Shown: positions 54,956 through 64,000 of the stretch, one piece after another | Numbering within the stretch: position 1 is the stretch's first letter | How the letters are laid out: each line of letters starts with the position of its first letter | NCBI GenBank assembly: GCA_030435675.1 | Contig: CM059623.1 | Location: forward strand, 584,012-648,011 | Length of the DNA stretch: 64,000 nucleotides | Direction: 5' to 3' | Origin: Steinernema hermaphroditum | Taxonomy: Eukaryota > Nematoda > Chromadorea > Rhabditida > Steinernematidae | Notes under the pieces: generated by a model | Told to the model about the DNA's origin: nothing | The model's input: the letters and a program-made list of their open reading frames with translations, nothing else | The model's database searches: none | Program-made: the position numbers and the translations under genes

Positions 54956-54962
54956 CTTATCA
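54956..54962. promoter_or_regulatory. CTTATCA motif upstream of P6
   Basis: Reverse complement of TGATAAG, about 80 bp upstream of the P6 start; another TGATAAG at about 54846. Confidence 0.5.
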
Positions 54963-55038
54963 AGTCCTCTTGTCCGCACGCTTAGTTTCAAGAGCCTCCA
55001 TTTAAGGCGCGTCCGCACGGCACTCATCACTCTCAACC

Positions 55039-56075
55039 ATGAGATTCCTTCTCCTCTCCAGCTTGGTCCTTATCGGCCTTTCTCTGGCGGCACCCCCCGC
55101 TCCGCCGGTGGTTCAGCCACCCAAGCACTCCAGCTCGGAATTGGTATGGTATCGCTTCGCTCCAGGGTCAAATTCTATTCTTAGATCTACGGAGGACATC
55201 GAGCCTATGGAGGAGCATTCCCTTACTACGTCTACCTGCACAGTTGTGGAGGTTCCCTGATCTCTCCTAAGCACATCCTCACCGCCGCCCACTGCCTCGT
55301 GGCTATCGACGTTGGAGAGACGGCCGTGATGGGATTGGATGACAACGAGGAATACGAGAAGCAGCACGGCGTCCAGATCAGAACTATCGTGAAGATTTTT
55401 GAGCATCCTAGGTTTAACGACACTGCGAAGCAGGCCGACATCGCCATCCTCGAGGTATTCCCCTTTTGATCGCCATCCGAACTACCGTAACCTGTTCAGG
55501 TCGACAAGCCCTTCGAGTTGTCTCCCTACGTCCAGCTGTCCAACATCAAATCCAGTGACACCGAACTTCAGAAGCTCTACTGGACCACGGCTGTTGGATT
55601 CGGCCTAGACGGTATCCATCACTAGTCATTCCTTCCGACATGTACCTGCTTTAGTGAAGAACGGCACCGAGTATTTTTCGCCCAGGTACCTCCAGTACAC
55701 CTACATCCCTCTTATTGATATGGACTACTGCACGTAGGTAAAGGTAGAATTCGACACATTCCATAATCTTCGTTTCAGCAAGTTCTGGTGGCAATTCAAT
55801 TTGGACAAACACATCTGCGCCGGAGCTCAGAATTCGGGCGTTCTGAACGGAGACAGTGGCGGACCTCTCTCGGTCAACGACAACGGAAAACAGTACCAAC
55901 TTGGAATCGTCTCTTTCAACGCAAGAGGATTCCTCGATGAGGCGAAATATCCAGGTAGGAGTTGGCCATCTTTATCTCAAAGACTGAAGACGATGCTTTA
56001 GCCGTCTTCACGAGGACCTCCTCTTTCTGCGACTGGATGACCGAGACCACGAAAGGAGCTTTCCACTGCGACTAG
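55039..56075 (+). CDS. S1 serine protease P6
   Basis: Only plus-strand member. Exons 55039-55143, 55185-55454, 55500-55611, 55655-55733, 55779-55954, 56002-56075; 271 residues. Signal peptide [19 protein letters not shown], Pro-rich pro-segment, mature start [43 protein letters not shown]. Position 191 is Leu and 189 Gly. Splice phases equal P2-P4. AATAAA follows the stop at about 56097. It is the most diverged in the active-site loop, so its substrate range may differ. Confidence 0.92.
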
Positions 56076-56309
56076 ATTATTATGCAAATGTGTTTCTAAT
56101 AAAATAAGAATATCCAAAGAATCACATCATAAGGAGAGCTTGATTCATAGCACGATCTTAGCGCGCAGAACAAGGTTGACCGTTCAGCCCCGCTCGGCGT
56201 CACTGCACTTTCATCATTGCATTCATGAGCATTCACTGTCAAAAGAGGAAAGGACATAACGGATCAGAAAACGCTCAATTTCACAGTGCACTTTATCTGT
56301 AAATGTTCA

Positions 56310-57113
56310 TTTTTCCGGTAAGAAACCGGACCAGTCGACTTGATTATGTGGCCGTGAACTCTTCATTTTTCTGTTTTATGGCCCCATCGCTGCGTTCTTA
56401 TCTTGTGCCGTAAGAAATCCAACAAAACTGCACAATAATAGACCTCCTTTTATGGAACGGATAAGTGACCTAAATCATTTTGATTCAAATCATATGAATT
56501 CATTCCTTTTGTGTACTTTCACAAGAAGCTCAGTGTTTGGTGCTTCAAATCTGACCTCGAAATGAACGAGGATGTTCCTGGGAGAATCACATGAAAACAG
56601 TTCTAAATCAGGACACAGCTTTCTTCAAAATGCGGAGAGCTGAAGAGTGCAGACGGTCGACTTCTTATCAGCGACTTTTTTGAGAGAAGAAGAAATGCGA
56701 TCCACGTGATCGTCCAGTGTTATCTCTCTGATAAGCGATGGTTCGATCGAAGAAGAACTAGCACACAGGTCATAGAATCTACGTTTTAGGGGCACTGTCG
56801 GCTTGGTGGTAGAAGAACTCATGGTTGGACTTGAAGATGAACATGTCACACGGAGGTAAATGTTCAATATTTGAATCTTAAGAGGAGGGGTTTTTCGTGA
56901 TCGGGAGATGTCTGCACAGTCGAATGCTCTCTGCTCTGATAAGAAACCGGACCAGTCGACTTGTTTGTATGACCATAAACTCCTTTTTTCTGTTTTATGG
57001 CCCCGTCAGTTCGTCCTTATCTTGGGCTGTAGAACAATCTAACAAAATTGCAACAAAGGAATCACATGACCTAGAATGAACTCTTTGGAAACTGTGCTCT
57101 GACCCTGGCCAAG
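56310..57113 (+). repeat. Direct repeat flanking P4-P6, right copy
   Basis: 56509-56795 and 56897-57113 match 48469-48740 and 48988-49200. A second partial copy of the latter block lies at about 56310-56440. Contains several TGATAAG/CTTATC words. Confidence 0.8.
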
Positions 57114-57219
57114 AAGGTGAAGCCATTTCAGGGTTTTCTCATTCTTGAGTTACTGTAGAAACACTGCAATTGAAAACACTACTGATATAGTCGTTGAATC
57201 AAAATTCAACCACGTGGAT

Positions 57220-57810
57220 CTAGAGGAAAAGTGGAAAACAGAAAAGCAGCTCGAGAGTTCCTCAAGCGATGAGACCAGAGAAAAAGAGCTAGAGGGTAAT
57301 GATGCTTTCTGAGCGGCGAGATTACGTTGGTTACCGAAAAGTTGGAGACTCTGACCGTTGGATTGAGCGCGGAACGATCTTCTCTGCGAGCCAAGATCGA
57401 TGAAACAAAAGTAAAGAACGATTCACTTCAACGAGAGATCTTGAAGATGGAAGGCGATCTCAAAGAGAAGAAGGAGAAGTTGGGTAGGGTGACTGTGTTT
57501 GGCGTTCCGATGGCATGACATTCTAGAGGAGAAGAGAAAACTCCTAGAGAAGCTGGAGAAAGAGAGAGACGAGGAGAAATTCAAACTCGTCCTTCATAAG
57601 AACAACAAGGAAATCCAAGGGTTAAAGGAGGCTTCAGCCACAAAAGAGAGAGAATTCAAAGGTTGGCAGGCTCTATCGCAGTTTTTCAAATGGGTCTTTA
57701 GAGGAAATCGAGAATGTGACCGCTGCATTCATAGAGCAAAAATCTTCGCTCGAGGCTGGAACAGATGCAAGAAAAGAACGAATGAAAGCGATTCACGCCA
57801 GTACGTCCAA
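57220..57810 (+). pseudogene. Coiled-coil protein pseudogene, copy A
   Basis: Heptad-rich pieces in changing frames: EEKWKTEKQLESSSSDETRE, VTEKLETLTVGLSAERSSLR, LQREILKMEGDLKEKKEKL, then EEKRKLLEKLEKERDEEKFK. Stops and shifts at about 57310, 57485-57518 and beyond 57720 break it. Nothing identifies the parent family. An inverted copy lies at 60530-61090. Confidence 0.6.
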
Positions 57811-57853
57811 TCGGAGACGAAGAAGTTCTCACGATCGGAGATCGAAAGCAGAA

Positions 57854-58022
57854 GCGAAGACGATGGATTTGATTTTTACTTGCTGTCAATCACACGTTCC
57901 CTGTCCCCTGCGTTCGGAAGCGCAGGCGCTGCACTGCACGTATACATAGAGCGGTCCCATTATTTAAGCGCGGGTAACGTGCATCGTCAGCACGTAAAAA
58001 TCAAATCCATCGTCTTCGCTTG
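57854..58022. mobile_element. Small MITE with 27 bp inverted repeats
   Basis: GAAGACGATGGATTTGATTT and its complement bound about 170 bp. It is joined to copy A of the coiled-coil pseudogene; the inverted copy at 60530 lacks it. Confidence 0.6.
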
Positions 58023-58255
58023 TGCCGTGCTGATGTGAACTATAAAATTAATACCGATCACGTGTAGGCACAAGCACAATTAACACAATTTACAAAGTAT
58101 AGCACAGTACGATGTGATTATTTCGGAGAGAAATAAACTGCTTAAACATTGTCGGTACGCGGATTGGGCAGGGATTCCTCACGCGGCGAGCTTCGAGCTC
58201 TAAAACAGTCGCCTTTAGTTAGAAAAGCAAAGTCTGCAAATTACCTTTGGAATAA

Positions 58256-58531
58256 TTAGGAAAGGAGGTTCCCGAGATACCACAGGAATAATCCAACGAC
58301 GGTGGCCACGACAAAGTCATGGATATCTGAAAGAGGCACTGTTTACAGAAATTTAAGCGGACAGTGCTAACATCGTCTTTTTTGAGGTCGGCCCCCATAG
58401 AGCGCTTTTGGCGAAATACCTAAAGTTCTTGAAATCTCGATAATTCTCTTTTCTTTATCGAATCCAATACGCTTGGGGGGTTTACGAGTCCTGCCGGATT
58501 TTCTCGGACTCTTCTTCCGCTGGGTCTTAAC
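58256..58531 (-). CDS. Small basic C-terminal membrane-anchored exons (separate gene or alternative 3' end)
   Basis: Exons 58372-58531 (VKTQRKKSPRKSGRTRKPPK, then RIIEISRTLGISPKALYGG) and 58256-58326 (IHDFVVATVVGLFLWYLGNL, stop). The first begins after a GCTTTTTAG acceptor just 14 bp beyond the stop of the gene at 58546 and has no ATG. The best reading is an alternative 3' end of that gene: phase-0 CTG/GTTGTG donors occur in its last exon. Confidence 0.45.
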
Positions 58532-58545
58532 CTAAAAAGCGTCTT

Positions 58546-58987
58546 TCACAAGAAATCAGAAGTGGATAAGACAACCAGAAGAGCAACAACCAGAAGCACA
58601 ACCAGAAGAGCCATAAAGCTGGTAAGATGCGCTCCATTGGAAGACGCTGGCACCGAGAGCTTCGTGGGAAGACGGGCGTTCGTGGTGGATTCACGGTTCT
58701 TGAACTTGCCCATGCGGCGCACATTGCCCTGGCAGTTCTGCTGCACTTCGCCAAGCCCTTCGATCTCTTTCTGAAAAGTACGTTTGTGACGCTGGTGACC
58801 TCCGGGAGTCAGCAGAACATCGCAGTTGAGACTTTCAGTTTTGAATTGCCTGCAAAAACAAATGTCAATAAGTATGATACACCGACAATGCCTACTTATC
58901 CAGTCCGGAAACGGAGTTGGTAACAACGGTCGAAGTTTCAGGATTGGAAACTTTTTCTTCTGGCATCGCAGCGAGCATTTTGCTCAT
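58546..58987 (-). CDS. Predicted tail-anchored membrane protein
   Basis: Exons 58896-58987 and 58546-58849, 131 residues. Start MSKMLAAMPEEKVSNPETST shortly after a TTGTTTCAG acceptor, polar body with QKEIEGLGEVQQNCQGNVRR, and a C-terminal hydrophobic span FMALLVVLLVVALLVVL followed by STSDFL. This layout predicts insertion by the tail. No family recognised. Repeated CTTCTGGTTGTN units encode the span. Confidence 0.6.
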
Positions 58988-60529
58988 TTTGAACCTGAAA
59001 CAAGAATGTGTGCAAAAGGAAACACAAACATCGCGCAAAGCACGGCCGGGAGGGAGCGCGGAAATCGACAATCTGCATAGAAAGTTCAGTTCGGTTTTCG
59101 TAACTGGAAGTCTCACAGATAGCAGCGGTCCGAAGACCCATTTCCAGAGTAGTTGCAAACGGTAGCAATGATCGAAAAGGGGCTGTCGGCCAAGTTTTCG
59201 TCGACGGACTTCTGCAGATTTCATGGCGATGCGGACGACGAGGCGGCCGAAGGGCACTCCCGGCACTGAGCCTCTTCCGGTAACTTAGGTTCGATCGACA
59301 GAGAGGTCACCGGAACGCGGTTCGTCGTCGACTGAGAAACGACAAATGTGACAAAAATGACGATTGACGACCTGAAAATGACGACCAAAAATGACGATTC
59401 AAACAAATGAAAAACAACAAGCAGATCGTGCTGAGACACCAGCAGAGCGAGCGCAAGCACGAAGCACATGGTTACGGTGTCTTCAAGACTCGTCTCGATT
59501 TGCAGACGAGACTTCGAATACAATTGGGCCTCGAATCTCGGTTTCTGTTGCGATTTCTGCAGTCAGATCGTGACATGACGTGGGACCTCTTCAAATATGC
59601 AGGCCGCGGAAAAGTTGGGCGACAATCTCGATTGTCTCGGAAGCATTGTACAGTAGAAGACAGAGCTCTGTCAAGACTGATTTTATTCAACACAAAATCT
59701 TACATGCAACATAAAATGGGTCGGGAGCGCCGGTGACGTGAACTCGCTCTCGGCGACACTCCCTTGATTTGTTTCGCGCAACATTCTGGATATCGTTTCT
59801 AGAATATCATGGCTTTTTCAGCTTTTTTTTTGTTCCAAGTTACTCCAGAGAGAAACCCATACGATGCAAATACGGTGCATTTAACGATCAAATTGATTTG
59901 TACGGAAATATTAAGTGGAGTAGAGATTGTGTTCCTCGTATTCTTGCCGGAAAAGCATCCAATGTCTTCTTTGATGAACTGAATGTTCATCGATAGCCGA
60001 TTGACCCTTGGCCATTCGATGCTTCGATACGAATTTCGACGACTTTGTTCACCGATGATTCTTTTATTGAGATTACAGTGGACTGTAGGTAGTCGTCCGC
60101 TTCTAGATCACTCTCGTATCCTGGTACCGTTAGATCATTTTTCAAAGCCATCCTGTTCAGTTGCCGGTGAGAGACTCTTTGCTTAGTGATCCATCGGATG
60201 AGTGAAAACCTCTTTTACTAGAACCACCCCTAAGCATACGTGGGTTGCCAAATAGAGTCCAAAAACGACACAGAGGAAGTCAGAGACCGTAGTCAGAAGA
60301 AGCGATTCGAACTGAGGAAGGCGCTCGACAATGGAAGCCCATTAGTATCGAACTAGACCGGATAGGCCTTTTTATCTGTTTTCCCATTTCTTTTTTTCCC
60401 ATACAGTCATAGAATATCGAGTTCTCGAGCAGCTTCGTTGCTGCAGCTAGAAATCAAACGCTTTAAACTTCCATCTTTATCGAGGTCCTTTTCTCTCTCC
60501 TTCAGGTCACCTTTCACTTTCTTCTAATC
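58988..60529. other. Intergenic, no firm gene
   Basis: Short open frames on both strands at 59000-59700 have no family resemblance. A few AAAATGACGA words at 59340-59400 recall the MULE subterminal repeats but are too few to call an element. Confidence 0.35.
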
Positions 60530-61090
60530 GTCTGCTTGAATTTCGCTCTTTTCTTGCATCTGTTCCAGCCTCGAGCGAAGATTTTTGCTCTTTGAATGCA
60601 GCGGTCACATTCTCGATTTCCTCTAAAGACCCATTTGAAAAACTGCGATAGAGCCTGCCAACCTTTGAATTCTCTCTCTTTTGTGGCTGAAGCCTCCTTT
60701 AACCCTTGGATTTCCTTGTTGTTCTTATGAAGGACGAGTTTGAATTTCTCCTCGTCTCTCTCTTTCTCCAGCTTCTCTAGGAGTTTTCTCTTCTCCTCTA
60801 GAATGTCATGCCATCGGAACGCCAAACACAGTTACCCTACCCAACTTCTCCTTCTTCTCTTTGAGATCGCCTTCCATCTTCAAGATCTCTCGTTGAAGTG
60901 AATCGTTCTTTACTTTTGTTTCATCGATCTTGGCTCGCAGAGAAGATCGTTCCGCGCTGAATCCAACGGCCAGAGTCTCCAACTTTTCGGTAACCAACGT
61001 AATCTCGCCGCTCAGAAAGCATCATTACCCTCTAGCTCTTTTTCTCTGGTCTCATCGCTTGAGGCACTCTCGAGCTGCTTTGGGCACTAA
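60530..61090 (-). pseudogene. Coiled-coil protein pseudogene, inverted copy B
   Basis: Inverted near-identical copy of 57220-57810, with a slightly better-preserved end (KEQKSSLEARLEQMQEKSEI in a shifted frame). Same internal break around the VPMA stop (about 60806-60825). Confidence 0.6.
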
Positions 61091-61834
61091 TCTTGCTCAT
61101 TGATCAGTTTGGTCTTTTCCTAAACTCGTCGGTCGTTTCTAGGCCATAAGGGAGTCTTTTGAGGCTGAAACACTATGTTACGGGGGGCTAGGGGCGTGTT
61201 CCCTACTGATGTTTTGGAGGTGGGTCATCAGGTCCCTTTCCATCTTTTTTTCCCTGTTGGTCCTTCCGCTTCGTGAATACTCAAAAAGAGGAAATCGGTG
61301 TTGTCCACGTTCGGTGGTTCCAACATAGGTTGGAAGCTTTTTGGAGGATAAGGTTTGTTAGCCCACGATCCGTACCGTCTTATGTGCAGGGTGACTGGAA
61401 AATACTGTAAGTCAACCGATTATTGGGGACATTTTTTGCCATTTTCGCTTTACGTAAGTGCTTTATTCGTGTTCTTCTGACCCAGAACCGCTGATCATCG
61501 CTGCTATTCGTTTGCTGCTACATACAAAAAATGGCATCCGAAGAGGGCCACTCCGTCATCGTCGCGTACCAGTTGAGGGGAATGCGAGTTCCGGAAAGTT
61601 GAAAGCTGTTGAAATTCCAGTTTGTCCAAGTCCAACGCGTTGTCCAACTTTTCCATGAGACAGAAGGAATCGAGGACCATGAGTGAAGCGGGCGACGGCG
61701 CGCGCTTCTTTTGGTTTGACGCCCACAATCCGTAGCATTACTCTAACGCATTGCCTTATTTGGCGTCGCTCAAGCAAGCAGGAAGATATTAATTAGCTGC
61801 ACTGTTCAGTGACGATTGTGCATTTTTCAAAGAA
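61091..61834. other. Upstream region of the insulysin-type gene
   Basis: No gene recognised. Short minus-strand frames at 61504-61777 are overlapping and unsupported. Confidence 0.35.
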
Positions 61835-64000
61835 ATGTTTGCTCTCAAAGAACTTGTAGCAACATTATGTGGGGGAGCTCCGACTAACGCAAGCATGGTT
61901 CGGAAGCGCTACGATAATTTGGAGACGGACCGAGGTGATCACCTGAGATTCCGAGGCTTGGAACTCTCGAACGGACTGAAAGTGCTCCTCATAAGCAATC
62001 CCAGTGCTGTTGACTGTGGTGTCGCCATGAACGTGAACGTCGGAAGCACATCAGAGCCAGATGAACTTCCAGGATTGGCGCACTTCTGTGAGCATATGGT
62101 CTTCCTGGGCACCGAAAAGTACCCCGATGAAAATCAATTTGTAGAAATTGTTAAAAAACATGGTTCCACAAATGCTTCTACCAATGATGAATCGACAGAT
62201 TATTGGTTCATCGTGACTGAAAATCGCTTCAAGGTACTGTAATTCTACCGTATTCAACTTCCAATAACCTCTGACGATCACTTTCAGCAAGCTCTGGACA
62301 TGTTCATCCACTTCTTCATATCGCCTCTCTTTTCGGAGTGCGTCATCGAAAGAGAGCTGCAAGCCGTAGATTCTGAGTTTAGAAATAATCTGATGGCGGA
62401 TACTAGTCGCACTAAGCGGATTGTCGATTCCCTTACCCGTCCTGGACACGATCTGCGGAAGTTTTCTGTGGGCAACATCGAGACACTGAGAAACATTCCC
62501 AAGTCCAGAGGAGTCAGCACTCGTGATGAGTTGCTCAAATTCTTTGAGGCGCACTACTCATCCAACAGGTAAGCTAGCCCCGATAAGCCCCCGAACGAGC
62601 AGTTCGGTTGGATGGGATCTGGTACCTGGTATGTATATAGCTAGATTCGGGTAGCTACAATGTTGAGACCGTTTCTGAGGCATCTTAAGTAAGGATTTCC
62701 TTTTTGAATCCTTTTTGAAGTCCGTTTTGAATCCATAGGGACATAACTGCAGGCGAACAGGATAACGACTTGTCCTTTAAACACAAAACACACGAAAGGC
62801 CTCACGGCCTTTCGGATTGAGACACCATAGCCCTGACAGTAACAAAAAAAACAGAAGGGTCCCATCTTCTTCATATAGGGGCGGTCGATGCCGTTTGGGT
62901 AAAACATAACCATGGACAAGGATGATCGTGGACCGTTTTCATGGACGGCCCATGATGAGTACCGGGTACCTGTCCAACTCCAACTACAATGAACGGAACA
63001 GTCATCTTAACTACTTTTAGAATGTCTCTATGTGTTTTCGGAAACACAGGGCTGCAGGAACTCGAGCAGATGGTGCTTAATCTCCCTCTTCACAAGATCC
63101 GCAACACAAACATCGGGACCAAAATCTACGGGGAACACTTCTGGGGGCCCGACGAACTGGGTCGCCGAGTCGACATTGTGCCAGTTTTGGATGACCACAT
63201 ACTGGAGGTTCTCTTTGCCGTCGACGACTTTTCGCCGTTCTGGAAGTCGCAGCCTGAGGAGTTTTTGAGTAAGTCATATTAGAATACAGTTCAAAAGAAC
63301 GGATTTCAGTCCATCTGATCTGTCAGAAGACGGAGGGGTCGCTTTACTCTGAACTGAGACGCCGAAGATGGGCAAAATTCATTTGTGCAACTGCGGAATC
63401 GAAATGTGGATTCGGCGAAGTCGTTATTGAAGTAACGCTCACGTCGGAAGGCATCGGACACGTCGAGGAAGTGCTTGAGCTCCTGTTCAACTTCGTAGGA
63501 ATGCTCAAAAGGAGTGCACCCAAGAAGTGGAAAGCCAATCACAACCATGACAAGGATGATCAATCCGCAGACGACGTACTTCTCGAATACGCACGTCGTT
63601 TGAGTAAACGCCCCTTCGAGGACGTCGCCAAGAATTTCAAGTGTAGAACGTTCAAGCGAGGCCTCATAGAGCGCTTCTTGGATCAACTCACTCCGAGGAA
63701 CATGATCTTTTTCGTGCAGACAAAGGCGAACGCGGAGATGAGCGGCCTGGAGAAGGAGAAGTACTTCGAAGTGGAGCACAGGACCTCAAAACTGAGCGAA
63801 GAACAAATCCGAAACTTCGAGGAAGCTCTGCTCACTCCGCACGAGGCGCTTTTTCTAACTGAGAAGAGAACTAGAAGAAGAGGGAAAGCAAAGAAGGGCG
63901 AAAGTGCACAGTAAGATTGTGTCGAAGGCGAAGGCTTTTGAAGGCGGGTCCCGTTTCAGGCCGGTGCCTTCCTTGGTTAGCAGAACGGATCGGACGCGTC
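61835..64000 (+). CDS. IDE: Insulysin-type M16 metallopeptidase, 3' end outside the window
   Basis: Exons 61835-62233, 62288-62568, 63021-63268, 63310-63910 and a fifth starting at 63960, all in phase. The zinc motif HFCEH sits in GLAHFCEHMVFLGTEKYPDE, and the distal Glu in ERELQAVDSEF; TNASTNDESTDYWF and RPGHDLRKFSVGN are further family marks. Insulysins degrade small peptides such as insulin and are about 1,000 residues; the window holds roughly the first half. A stop would follow if the GTAAGA donor at 63911 were ignored, but the donor and the TTTCAG acceptor at 63959 restore an open frame, so continuation is more likely. Intron 2 (452 bp) is larger than the others and may hold a small insertion. 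I chose the ATG at 61835; MVRKRYDNLE further in is an alternative. Confidence 0.9.

Larger units (their letters stand above)
53290..55038. other. Intergenic between divergent P5 and P6
   Basis: Shared upstream space. Contains an AT-rich stretch (53760-53840), a hAT-like terminus at 54122 and a homeobox pseudogene fragment at about 54430-54565. No other gene supported. Confidence 0.5.

Noticed and set aside
63310..63913. A truncated insulysin ending at the TAA at 63912
   Set aside because: A GTAAGA donor overlaps that stop and a TTTCAG acceptor 48 bp on restores an open frame; full-length family members are twice as long.

Overview
The window looks like a chromosome segment from a nematode. 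Coding exons are split by very short introns (about 37-70 bp) with TTTCAG-type acceptors, and several start codons lie a few bases after an acceptor-like TTTCAG, as expected for spliced-leader trans-splicing. The gene families also fit: beta-NAC, type II C-type lectins, HSP20, lipase, gut S1 proteases with TGATAAG promoter motifs, and BEL/Pao remnants with an envelope-like part. A rhabditid such as Steinernema is my guess; nothing here proves the genus.

Layout. 0.5-1.1 kb: beta-NAC (BTF3). 1.2-3.9 kb: two tandem C-type lectin genes, the second divergent from a broken HSP20 gene. 4.1-38.1 kb: a transposon-rich accessory region with nested DNA transposons (a family with TCA/TGA target duplications, MULE-like, Tc1-like, hAT-like, Harbinger-like, fold-backs), BEL/Pao and LINE remnants and tRNA-like repeats. 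In and between them lie a duplicated 302-residue orphan gene, lectin and HSP20 pseudogenes, several unrecognised multi-exon genes, a secreted-protein gene broken by a Tc1 insertion, and a lipase-family gene that seems to lack its catalytic His. 38.4-41.0 kb: a complete six-exon ABCF3/GCN20 gene. 41.6-56.1 kb: six paralogous S1 serine proteases (five on the minus strand, one on the plus). 56.1-61.1 kb: repeats, inverted coiled-coil pseudogenes and a small membrane-protein gene. 61.8 kb to the end: the first part of an insulysin-type (M16) metallopeptidase that runs off the window.

How the genes relate. The proteases share intron positions, a CxGG...GDSGGP layout without Cys191, and a TGATAAG motif close upstream, so they look like one co-regulated, probably intestinal digestive set formed by tandem duplication. 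One copy (P5) has lost an intron and one (P4) has a frame-disrupted signal-peptide exon. The lectin/HSP20 divergent pair and the orphan gene occur in two places about 30 kb apart, which points to segmental duplication followed by transposon invasion.

Exon boundaries were read by eye from splice signals and reading-frame continuity; treat them as accurate to within a few bases. No database search was run.
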